DNA of 64,000 nucleotides, from contig JAMQGV010000004.1 in the NCBI GenBank assembly GCA_025994075.1, positions 62,001 to 126,000 on the forward strand. The letters are read 5' to 3'. Positions within the stretch are counted from its first letter, which is position 1. Each line of letters starts with the position of its first letter. This DNA is from Vicinamibacteria bacterium (GTDB lineage: Bacteria > Acidobacteriota > Vicinamibacteria > Fen-336). The notes below the pieces were generated by a model, which searched no databases, was not told the DNA's origin, and saw nothing but the letters and a program-made list of their open reading frames with translations. Below are positions 26,465 to 33,760 of the stretch, in pieces. Both the position numbers and the translations under genes were made by a program.

Positions 26465-26496
26465 GCCCTCTCCCCGGCGCCAGCGCGGGCCCACGG

Positions 26497-28911
26497 TCAG
26501 GCCCGGCGCAAGACCTCGAGCGGCGCCGTGGACGCCGCCCGTCGTGCGGGCGCCCAGGCCGCGACCAGTCCGGTGGCGAACAGCAGCGCCGCTGCAGCGG
26601 CGAAGCTCCACGGGTCGGTTGCGGCGATTCCCGGCAGGCGCTTCGCGGCGAGTTCCGAGAGCGGCCACGCCAGCACCAGGCCGGTCCCCACGCCGGCGGC
26701 GAGCAGGCGGCCGGCGTCGCCCAGCACCTGGCGGCCCAGGTCGGCCCCGCGGGCTCCCAGTGCGAGCCGCACGCCGAACTCGCGGCCGCGGCGCGCGACG
26801 CTGAAGGCCATCAGGCTGGACAGGCCGACGGCGGCCAGCGTCAGGCCGAGCCCGCCGACGCCCGCGCCGAGTTCCGCGTGCATGCGCGCGTCGGCGAGGG
26901 CGCGCCGATGCTGTTCGGAAAGCGGCGCGACGTCGATCAGTGCCGTCCCGGGGTGCCGCTCGTGCAGCAGCCGCGCGAGTTCCGCGCCGATCGGCGCCGC
27001 GGCGCGGATCACGAGCGTCGGCCGCGAGCCGGACCGCTGCGCCCGCGGCAGGTACAGGTGAGGGGCGGCAGCGTCCGTCAGCGGCCCCTGCCGGCTGTCG
27101 GCGGCGACGCCGACGACCTCGATCTCCGGCTCCCCCTCGCCGAGCCGCAGCCGGCGGCCGAGGACCACGCCGGCGCGGCCGGGGCCCAGGCTCCCCGACT
27201 CGTCGGGCCACAGCGATGCGGCCAGGGCGAGCGAGACGACCGCGACGCGGGGCCCGTCTGTCGTGTCGTGGCGCGAAACGCCCCGGCCCGCGAGCAGCGG
27301 TACGCCGAGCGTCTCGAGATACCCGTGATCGACGGCGCTCCAGGTAGCGGAGACGCGCTGGCTGAGGGTGCGCACTTCGGCCCGGGCGAGCAGCGGACTC
27401 AGCGGTCCGCGCGAGGCGAGACCCGCTGACCGCACGCCGGGCAGGGCCCGGACCTCGTCGGTCAGCGTCGCGAAGAAGTCGCTCGCGGGCGCCGCCGGAG
27501 CGTGTACGGCGGCCAGCCAGCGACCGGTCGTCTCGAAGCCCAGCGGCTGTGCCCCGAGGTGGGCCAGCGATCGCGAGGCCAGGGCGGCGACCACGACCAG
27601 CGCGGTCGACAACGCGGCCTGCGCCACGACGAGCAACCGCCGGCCGCGTAGCCGCAGCGGGCCGGAAGCGCCCGGCGCTTCGCCCTCGGCCTTCAGGCCG
27701 GCGAGCACCGGTGCACGGGCGAGTACCAGGGCCGACAGCGTGCTCGCGGCGGCGGCGACGGCGGCGAGCCCGAGTGCCGCGCCCAGGGCTCCCGTCCAGT
27801 CGATCGGCAGGTGGCTGGCGTCGGACCAATCGCCGAGTCCCACGGGGTTGGTGCGGATCAGGTAGCCCTCGACGACGGCGAGCAGGAGAGTCGCGAGCGG
27901 CAGGCCTGCACCGGCCCCGAGCAGCGCCACGAGCCCGTTCTCCCACGCCGCCACCTTCAGCAGCCGCAGCGGGCCGGCCCCGAGTGCCGCACGCGTCGCG
28001 GTCTCGCGCTGCCGCGCGGTGGCGCGCGCCAGGCTCAAGGTCGCCACGTTGGCGATCCCCAGTGCCATCAGCACCGCGACGGCGAGCCCGAGCACCTCGG
28101 TGCCGCGCACTGTCGGCTCCGCGGGGTCCCAAGCGAGCGCCTCGCCGACGGGCCGCAGTTCGACCCGCCGCGGCGTCCCGCGTGCGTTGGTGGCGTCGAC
28201 CGCGGCCACCGCAGTCGCCAGCCGGGTCGCCGCTTCGGCATCGCCAGCCGCTGGGAGGCGGCCCAGGAGGGTCAGCGCCGGAGCCTCTTCCGCGCCCGGC
28301 AGCCAGGGCGCGGTGGCCAGCGGCAGATAGAGCGCGGTGCCGAACCCTTCACCCTGGAAGCGCGGCGCCGCCACGCCGACGATCGTGTAGTCGTGTCGGC
28401 CGTCGAGCGAAACTCGGGTCCCGACGACGCCCGGGTCACCCCCGAGCCGGTGCTGCCAGAAGCGGTGACCCAGCACCAGCGCGGGCGCCGCGCCAGGGCG
28501 GTCGTCGCCCGGACCGAGCAGCCTGCCGAGGGCAGGCCGCGCGCCGTAGAGCGTGAAGTAGTCGCCGCTCACGGCGTGGCCCCACGCGTGGTGGGTCGCA
28601 TCCTGGCGCCGGAACGAGGCGGAGAACAGCCGCCAGCCCGCGACGGGACGCAGCGCGCCCGCAGCCTCGATCGAGCGCAGTTCCGGCAACGACCAGCCGC
28701 CGCGCGGTTCGTCCGGAGTCACCGACCAGACGAAGCGCAGGCGATCGCCTTCGCGAGCCTCGACCTTCGGGTCGACGAGGTACTGCCGCCACGTGAGAGT
28801 GGCGACGCTCGCGCCGATCGTCAGCGTCAGCGTCGCCGCGGCCGCGAGCACGAAGCCCGGCGCGCGCCGCAAAGAGCGCAGCGCCTGGCCCAGGTCGTCG
28901 GCAGGAAGCAT
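26497..28911 (-). CDS. FtsX/MacB-type ABC permease (acidobacterial duplicated orphan permease)
   Basis: An 804-residue membrane protein with two FtsX-like halves. Membrane helix 1 is near residues 19-40 (VLAAAATLTLTIGASVATL), then a MacB-type periplasmic core domain (about 50-240), three helices (about 270-400), a second periplasmic domain (about 460-650), and three final helices. Motifs TLSLARATARQRETATRAALGA and FSVARRGREFGVRLALGA mark the two FtsX domains. There is no ATPase domain or ATPase gene beside it, as is usual for this orphan permease group expanded in Acidobacteriota. It is last in a run of minus-strand genes from 30831 with short gaps. Confidence 0.88.
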   Translation of the reverse strand: MLPADDLGQALRSLRRAPGFVLAAAATLTLTIGASVATLTWRQYLVDPKVEAREGDRLRFVWSVTPDEPRGGWSLPELRSIEAAGALRPVAGWRLFSASFRRQDATHHAWGHAVSGDYFTLYGARPALGRLLGPGDDRPGAAPALVLGHRFWQHRLGGDPGVVGTRVSLDGRHDYTIVGVAAPRFQGEGFGTALYLPLATAPWLPGAEEAPALTLLGRLPAAGDAEAATRLATAVAAVDATNARGTPRRVELRPVGEALAWDPAEPTVRGTEVLGLAVAVLMALGIANVATLSLARATARQRETATRAALGAGPLRLLKVAAWENGLVALLGAGAGLPLATLLLAVVEGYLIRTNPVGLGDWSDASHLPIDWTGALGAALGLAAVAAAASTLSALVLARAPVLAGLKAEGEAPGASGPLRLRGRRLLVVAQAALSTALVVVAALASRSLAHLGAQPLGFETTGRWLAAVHAPAAPASDFFATLTDEVRALPGVRSAGLASRGPLSPLLARAEVRTLSQRVSATWSAVDHGYLETLGVPLLAGRGVSRHDTTDGPRVAVVSLALAASLWPDESGSLGPGRAGVVLGRRLRLGEGEPEIEVVGVAADSRQGPLTDAAAPHLYLPRAQRSGSRPTLVIRAAAPIGAELARLLHERHPGTALIDVAPLSEQHRRALADARMHAELGAGVGGLGLTLAAVGLSSLMAFSVARRGREFGVRLALGARGADLGRQVLGDAGRLLAAGVGTGLVLAWPLSELAAKRLPGIAATDPWSFAAAAALLFATGLVAAWAPARRAASTAPLEVLRRA

Positions 28912-28926
28912 CGGAGGGCCGGAGCC

Positions 28927-29283
28927 TCAGGCCGAGACGATCACGCGGAAGCCGCCGAAGGCCATCCGCTTCACGTCGAAGGGCATCTCGGACATGGGCA
29001 TGTTCATCCGCGGGTCCTTCATCACCTTGCGGTTGACGCGATCGCGATGGGCGCGGGACTTGTAGACGATGTACGCGAAGATCACGGTCTCCCCGGACTT
29101 CGCCCCGGCCAGCTTCGGGAAGTCGACGACGCCCTCGTGCGTCAGGTCGTCGCCGACGCACTCCTTGTAGTCGAGCGCGCCGTGCTCGCGCCAGATCTTG
29201 CCGGCCTTGCGGGCGATCTTCCGGTACGCGTCCACCTTGTTCTTCGGGCAGGGCAGCACGAAGCCGTCGACGTAGAGCGCCAT
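28927..29283 (-). CDS. DUF1428 family protein
   Basis: A 118-residue protein with the DUF1428 layout: MALYVDGFVLPCPK at the start, AGKIWREHGALDYKECVGDD in the middle and RMAFGGFRVIV at the end. The family is a ferredoxin-like dimeric alpha/beta barrel with no firmly known activity. The ATG at 29283 has GGAGG six bases upstream. It lies 15 bases before the FtsX-type permease gene. Confidence 0.88.
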   Translation of the reverse strand: MALYVDGFVLPCPKNKVDAYRKIARKAGKIWREHGALDYKECVGDDLTHEGVVDFPKLAGAKSGETVIFAYIVYKSRAHRDRVNRKVMKDPRMNMPMSEMPFDVKRMAFGGFRVIVSA

Positions 29284-29346
29284 GGCCACCTCCAGGGGAT
29301 GGGGCGATGGTCGCAGCTCCGGCGGCGGTCGCCAAGCGACCGAAGG

Positions 29347-29877
29347 TCAGGCCTCGAGGGCCGCCGCGACCTCCACCGCGTCCGCGTCCGACAGCTCCGG
29401 CGAGAAGCGGCGCAGCCGCGGCATCAGGTCGACCCCGGGCGCCTCGAAGTAGGCGCCGGCGCAGGCGAGGTGGAGGTAGCCCGCGGGGGAGAAGCGGCCC
29501 TCCTCGTGGAAGACGAGGGCGATCCGCCACGCGTCCTTCTCGATCGCCGACTTGCAGTGGCGGCAGGCGGCGCGGCCCGAGGCGGCGCGCTCCACGCCGC
29601 TCGCCCGCGGCAGCCGCGGGTGGGCGACGCCCTGCTGCGCTTCGGCCTCCAGCCGGTCCGCTTCCGGAATCTCCGCGCGCCGCGTGGCCAGCACCTCGAG
29701 GAACACCTCGGGGCGCTTCCAGGCCGCGCACTCCGGGTGGAACCAGTGCAGCGTCTCGCCCTCGGCGAACGGGTTGGGCAGGCTCTCGCCCAGGCGCAGC
29801 GCGCCGGCCGCGATGCGCTGCTCGCAGCCGCGGCACTTGGAGCGGGCGGTGGGGGCGGTCTCCAGCGCGTGCGGCAT
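29347..29877 (-). CDS. Protein with two PARP-type zinc fingers
   Basis: A 176-residue protein. Finger 1 has Cys15, Cys18, His47 and Cys50 (SKCRGCEQRI then WFHPEC). Finger 2 has Cys105, Cys108, His136 and Cys139 (ACRHCKSAIEKDAWRIA then YLHLAC). Both follow the C-x2-C / H-x2-C pattern of the zinc fingers of poly(ADP-ribose) polymerase and some DNA ligases, which bind nicked DNA. There is no catalytic domain. The start codon directly abuts the stop of the cNMP-GGDEF gene, so the two are co-transcribed. DNA-end or nick binding is inferred from the family; the bacterial role is not known to me. Confidence 0.72.
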   Translation of the reverse strand: MPHALETAPTARSKCRGCEQRIAAGALRLGESLPNPFAEGETLHWFHPECAAWKRPEVFLEVLATRRAEIPEADRLEAEAQQGVAHPRLPRASGVERAASGRAACRHCKSAIEKDAWRIALVFHEEGRFSPAGYLHLACAGAYFEAPGVDLMPRLRRFSPELSDADAVEVAAALEA

Positions 29878-30831
29878 CTACGTGCAGACCCGGTTGCGCC
29901 CGCCGTCCTTGGCGCGGTAGAGCGCCCGGTCGGCGCGCTCCAGCGCGACCTCCAGCGACTCGTGCGGGGACACCGGAGCGGCCCCGATCGAGACGGTGAT
30001 CGAGGGCAGGGCGCGATCGTCGACGTCGACCAGCGGCTCGCGCTCGACCGCCCGCCGCAGCCGCTCGGCCACCTCCACCGCCGACTTGAGGTCCGCCCCG
30101 GGCAGCAGGGCGACGAACTCCTCGCCGCCGTAGCGGGCCAGCAGGTCCCCCGGCCGCAGCGAGGCGTCGAACACGCGGGCCGCCGCGCGCAGGGCGGCGT
30201 CGCCCGCCGCGTGGCCGTGGCGGTCGTTGAAGCCCTTGAAGTCGTCGAGGTCGAACATCAGCATCGCGACCGGCTCGCCGCCGAAGGCGGAGCGCTCGAG
30301 CTGGCGCCGGAAGGCCGCGTCCATCCAGCGCCGGTTGCGGATCCCGGTCAGCGCGTCGAGGCTCGCCTTCTGCTCCGCGTCCGCGCGGGCCCGCTGCGAC
30401 TCCGCCAGCGCCGCGTTCTCCATGCGGGTGCGGCCGCACAGCACGTAGAGCAGGTTGCGGGAAAAGGCCGGCTGGGTGTCGACCAGTTCCCACACCAGGG
30501 CCTCGTCGAGCGCGAACAGCCGGATCGGCGCCGCGGCCGTCACCGTCGCCGAAGGCGGCTGGCCGTCGATCAGCGACACCTCTCCGAAGCACTCGCCGGG
30601 GCCCAGCACGCGCGGCGGCGTCACGCCCTCGATCCCGACCCGGACCTCGACGCGGCCGGCGAGCAGCACGCACACCTCGTGGTTGGCGCGCTCCGGCGTG
30701 AGCAGCACGGCGCCTTCGGAGGCCGCGCGCAGGCGGGCGGGGTCCCACAGGCCGCGGACGGCATCGACGTCCACGCCGCGGAACAGGCGCGAGGCGGCGA
30801 CGCGCTCGCGGTCGGCAGGGCTGATCGGCAT
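29878..30831 (-). CDS. Diguanylate cyclase with N-terminal cyclic-nucleotide-binding domain
   Basis: A 317-residue cytoplasmic protein. Residues about 12-130 are a cNMP-binding domain of the CRP type (LGPGECFGEVSLIDGQPPSATVTA). A short coiled linker leads to a GGDEF domain with active site GGEEF at 235-239 and Mg-binding FDLDDFKGFND. The product-inhibition I-site RPGD is at 226-229, five residues before GGEEF, so activity should be limited by c-di-GMP. It would convert GTP to c-di-GMP under control of a nucleotide or other effector; the binding pocket lacks the full R-x-A-S-A cAMP motif (PPSATVTA instead of R-S/T-A). Confidence 0.9.
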   Translation of the reverse strand: MPISPADRERVAASRLFRGVDVDAVRGLWDPARLRAASEGAVLLTPERANHEVCVLLAGRVEVRVGIEGVTPPRVLGPGECFGEVSLIDGQPPSATVTAAAPIRLFALDEALVWELVDTQPAFSRNLLYVLCGRTRMENAALAESQRARADAEQKASLDALTGIRNRRWMDAAFRRQLERSAFGGEPVAMLMFDLDDFKGFNDRHGHAAGDAALRAAARVFDASLRPGDLLARYGGEEFVALLPGADLKSAVEVAERLRRAVEREPLVDVDDRALPSITVSIGAAPVSPHESLEVALERADRALYRAKDGGRNRVCT

Positions 30832-31038
30832 CGTGGGGAGAGGCTGCTACGAAACCGCTGGCCGGGTCAACGGGGCGTGACCCCGATCAACCCCGGCGCC
30901 GCCCGAGCGGGGGGGACGAGGTGCGGGTGCTGGCGACCTCCCTCGGCGCGCAGCTCTTCCTCGTCGATCGCGACTGCCGCGGGCCCTGGCCTTCGTCCAG
31001 GGCGTGCGCGACGACCCTCGCCGACCTCAGCGCGACGC

Positions 31039-31067
31039 GGCCCCGTGCCGCGAATCCGGCACGGGCC
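31039..31067. repeat. GC-rich hairpin overlapping a sigma-54-like site
   Basis: GGCCCCGTGCCG and CGGCACGGGCC flank a 6-base loop and pair almost perfectly (one bulged C). The right arm contains the GGCACG half of the sigma-54-like promoter at 31057-31072. The arrangement could be a binding site or chance symmetry. The stretch 30832-31038 between the two divergent genes holds another short GC hairpin at about 30982-31003 and no gene I can support. Confidence 0.4.
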
Positions 31068-31072
31068 TTGCT
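31057..31072 (+). promoter_or_regulatory. Sigma-54-like promoter before the BON-domain gene
   Basis: CGGCACGGGCCTTGCT: GG at 31058-31059, GC at 31070-31071, 10 bases between, an exact GGCACG-N4-TTGCT match. The predicted start is near 31083, giving a leader of about 96 bases with AAGGAGG before the ATG at 31179. Confidence 0.55.
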
Positions 31073-31080
31073 CGTGACAC

Positions 31081-31096
31081 CGCTCACTTGTGAGCG
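31081..31096. promoter_or_regulatory. Perfect palindrome CGCTCAC-TT-GTGAGCG
   Basis: Seven-base arms pair perfectly around TT. It begins almost exactly at the transcription start predicted from the sigma-54-like site, a position suited to an operator or a 5'-end stem. No T run follows, so it is not an intrinsic terminator. Confidence 0.45.
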
Positions 31097-31178
31097 ACCG
31101 CACGGACGCCAGTGGGGGGACGGCCTACGTTGCGAGACAGGTCGCACTCACCGCGGCCTCCCGCGAAGGAGGTTCGAG

Positions 31179-32015
31179 ATGAACCCGATCCGGTTCTCCC
31201 GACGCAATCGCTGGCTGCTGGCCCTGGGGCTCGTGCTCGCCGCCGCGGCCGGCGCGTTCGCCTACACCGACGGCGCCGTGCTCGGCGACATCCGCCAGAC
31301 GTTCTCCACGGTGCGCGCGTCCTCCATGGACGCCGCGCTGGAGGCGACCGTGCGCAGCGCGCTCGCGCTGTCGCGGCGCGCCTCCGGCCTCGACATCGAG
31401 GTCGAGGCCCGGGCCGGGACCGTGACCCTGTCCGGCAAGGTGCCGACCGCGGAGGTCGGCGCGATCGCCACCGCGATCGTCGCCGACACGCCGGGCGTCA
31501 GCGCGGTCGACAACCAGCTCCAGGTCGACGCGCGGGCCGTCGCCAACGGCTACGAGGCGGCGCTCGTGCAGCGCATCGCCGACCTCGAGACCCAGGTCTC
31601 GCTCCAGGAGCGGCTGCGCCGCGAGCCGCTGCTGGCCGCGGCCCGGCTCGAGGTCGACGTCGCGGAGGGCCGCGTGCTGCTGAGCGGCGCGGTCGAGACC
31701 GAGGTCGAGCGCGACGCCGCGCTGCAGATGGCGCGGGCCGCGGTGGGTGCCGAACAGGTGCGCGACGAGCTCCACGTGCTGGCGCCCGAGCGCGGCGGCG
31801 ACCTGGCGCTCGCGCGGCGCGTCGAGTTCGAGCTGTACTCGACCGGCGCCTTCGACCTGGAGCCGATCACCATCGCCAGCGAGGCCGGCCGCGTGCGGCT
31901 CGAGGGCGAGGTGCGCTCGGAGGCCGAGCGGCTGCTGGCCAGCCGCCTCGCGGAAGGCGTGCCGGGCGTGCGCGCCGTGGTCAACCAGCTCGTCGTCGGC
32001 GACGACCTCGGGTAG
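31179..32015 (+). CDS. BON-domain repeat protein, membrane-anchored or periplasmic
   Basis: A 278-residue protein with an N-terminal hydrophobic segment (about 13-29: WLLALGLVLAAAAGAFAY) as signal or anchor. Three BON-type modules follow: about 45-110 (IEVEARAGTVTLSGKVPTAE), 138-205 (RLEVDVAEGRVLLSGAVETE) and 208-278 (ITIASEAGRVRLEGEVRSEA). BON domains bind phospholipid surfaces and occur in envelope-stress proteins such as OsmY. The ATG at 31179 has a strong AAGGAGG. The sigma-54-like site and palindrome upstream suggest regulated expression. Confidence 0.85.
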   Translation: MNPIRFSRRNRWLLALGLVLAAAAGAFAYTDGAVLGDIRQTFSTVRASSMDAALEATVRSALALSRRASGLDIEVEARAGTVTLSGKVPTAEVGAIATAIVADTPGVSAVDNQLQVDARAVANGYEAALVQRIADLETQVSLQERLRREPLLAAARLEVDVAEGRVLLSGAVETEVERDAALQMARAAVGAEQVRDELHVLAPERGGDLALARRVEFELYSTGAFDLEPITIASEAGRVRLEGEVRSEAERLLASRLAEGVPGVRAVVNQLVVGDDLG

Positions 32016-32813
32016 CTACTCCCCGAACCCGGGGGCGCGCAGCGGCGCGTCCCCGGGCAGCTCGAGGCCGAAGCGCTCGGCGAGCAGCGCGAACAGTTCG
32101 CCCCGCGAACCGAGCTCGCGCCGCGCCGCGCTGCCGTCCGCCTCGCGCACCAGGAACTCGCGGTTGGTGACGATCAGCCGCCGCGGCCCGTCGACCCGCG
32201 TCACCACCAGGTTGTTGACGAAGTGGGCGCGCGGGTGGGTGCAACTGAACCAGTTGCCGAGCTCGAAGTCGGCGGGCGCCGGCGTCTCGAGCGTCGACTC
32301 GTACAGGCCCTTCCACTCGCCGCCCAGCTTCGCCTGGGCGAGCGCGCGGCCGTCGCGCCGCAGCACGCGCCGCGGCTCGTGCGGCGTCTCCTGCTCGTCC
32401 TCGGTGTCGAGCCGCAGCGGCGCCGTCGAGCCCGTGCCGCCGAAGCCGACGTCGGCGAGCCACGGCCGGCCGCCGTGCCGGACGCGCAGGATCATGTGGG
32501 TCAGCGGCGTGCGCACGTCGGGCGCCACGTTGTAGCGCACGCGGGCCAGCAGCGGTTCGACCTCGAAGCCGATCGCGCGCAGCACGGCGGCGAACAGCGT
32601 GTTGTGCTCGAAGCAGTAGCCCCCGCGCCGGGCCGCGACCAGCTTGCGGAACACGGCGTCCAACGCGATGTCGATCGGCCGCCCCATCAGCACGTCCAGG
32701 TTCTCGAACGGAATCGCCTCGACGTGGAGCCGGTGCAGCGCGCGCAGCGTCTCCTCGTCGGGCGCCGCCGCGCCCTCGAACCCGATCCGCGAGAAGTAGG
32801 CGCCGAGGTCCAT
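32016..32813 (-). CDS. nat: Arylamine N-acetyltransferase
   Basis: A 265-residue enzyme of the NAT family that moves an acetyl group from acetyl-CoA to arylamines, hydrazines or related substrates. The catalytic triad is intact: Cys67 in RRGGYCFEHN, His106 in PLTHMIL and Asp121 in WLADVGFGG. PFENLDVLMGRPIDI near residue 35 is the family N-terminal motif. Length is normal. The ATG at 32813 gives the canonical N-terminus (MDLGAYFSRIGFEG). It lies 8 bases behind the SGNH hydrolase gene and shares its direction. Confidence 0.92.
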   Translation of the reverse strand: MDLGAYFSRIGFEGAAAPDEETLRALHRLHVEAIPFENLDVLMGRPIDIALDAVFRKLVAARRGGYCFEHNTLFAAVLRAIGFEVEPLLARVRYNVAPDVRTPLTHMILRVRHGGRPWLADVGFGGTGSTAPLRLDTEDEQETPHEPRRVLRRDGRALAQAKLGGEWKGLYESTLETPAPADFELGNWFSCTHPRAHFVNNLVVTRVDGPRRLIVTNREFLVREADGSAARRELGSRGELFALLAERFGLELPGDAPLRAPGFGE

Positions 32814-32821
32814 GCGGCTGC

Positions 32822-33724
32822 CTACGCGGAACGCCCGCCGCAGGTTCCGTCGGCGGCGGGTCGCGCCGCGACCGGCGCCAGGCGCGGGCGCTTGGGACCG
32901 CGGCCGTCCCCCGACGAGCGGCCGCGGGCGTGGCGCCACAGCCAGGGCAGGAGGTGGACGCGCCACCACCGCAGCTCCGCCGCGAGGCGCGCGCCGGCGC
33001 CGGCGCCCGGGGCCGCGCCCAGCGGCGCGTGCCAGGCCGGGTCGGCGCCGGGCAGGCCCAGCGCGTGGGCGAGGGCCTCCGCGATGCGGGCGTGTCCCTC
33101 CGCGTTCGCGTGCAGCCGGTCGTCGCTCCACAGCCGCGGGTCGGAGGCCACCGGGTGCGCCGCGACGTCGACGAGCCGCGCGCCGCAGCGGCGCGTGGCG
33201 TCACGCAGCGCGTCGTTCATCGCCCGCAGCCGGGCGCCCAGCGGCCGGGCCAGCGGCAGCACGGGGCCGAGGTCCGGCAGGGTGAAGGTGAGCAGCGTGG
33301 CGCCGCCTTCGACCAGCGGGCGCTGGATCGCCTCCACGTCCGCCGCGTAGCGCTCAGGGTCGAAGCGCCGGCGCAGCAGGTCGTTGGTCCCGCAGGCGAG
33401 CGTGACCAGGTCGGGCCGCAGCGCGAGCGCGGCGGGGAGCTGCTCGTCGCGCACCTGGCGGGCCGTGCGGCCGCGCACCGCGAGGTTCGCGTAGAGCAGT
33501 CCGCCCTGGAGGTCGGCCACGCGGGCCGCGAGGCGGTCGGCCCAGCCGCGGTAGCCGCCGCGGCCGTCGGGATCGTCGAGCCCCTCGGCGGTGCTGTCGC
33601 CGAGCGCCACGTAGCGCTCGAAGCGGCGCGCGCGCGGGCTCGGCTCCGTCTCGCGGATCACGCGGCAGTCTAGCCCGCGGCCGGGCGCGCCCCGGCGTCG
33701 GGCGCCACTAGAATCGGGCGCCAT
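32822..33724 (-). CDS. SGNH/GDSL-family hydrolase
   Basis: A 300-residue esterase-type protein from the ATG at 33724, which has GGAGG eight bases upstream; a GTG at 33661 would give a shorter form starting just before the domain. Block I is VALGDSTAEG (Ser44), block III is CGTNDLL, and block V holds the Asp-His pair in LWSDDRLHANAEGH. About 60 basic residues-rich C-terminal amino acids follow the domain. No signal peptide. It probably cleaves an ester of a small molecule or lipid; the substrate is unknown. It is divergent from the TMTC-like gene with 36 bases between starts. Confidence 0.85.
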   Translation of the reverse strand: MAPDSSGARRRGAPGRGLDCRVIRETEPSPRARRFERYVALGDSTAEGLDDPDGRGGYRGWADRLAARVADLQGGLLYANLAVRGRTARQVRDEQLPAALALRPDLVTLACGTNDLLRRRFDPERYAADVEAIQRPLVEGGATLLTFTLPDLGPVLPLARPLGARLRAMNDALRDATRRCGARLVDVAAHPVASDPRLWSDDRLHANAEGHARIAEALAHALGLPGADPAWHAPLGAAPGAGAGARLAAELRWWRVHLLPWLWRHARGRSSGDGRGPKRPRLAPVAARPAADGTCGGRSA

Positions 33725-33760
33725 GGCGGCAGCCTCCAGCGCTTCGATCGTGGGCGCCCG

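Noticed and set aside
30865-30896. Imperfect inverted repeat GGGTCAACGGGG / CCCCGATCAACCC before the GGDEF gene
   Set aside because: Too many mismatches and no T run; not supported as operator or terminator.
31179-32015. Longer start for the BON protein at 30921
   Set aside because: The upstream residues are unrelated to the family, cover the sigma-54-like site and palindrome, and the ATG at 31179 has a strong AAGGAGG.
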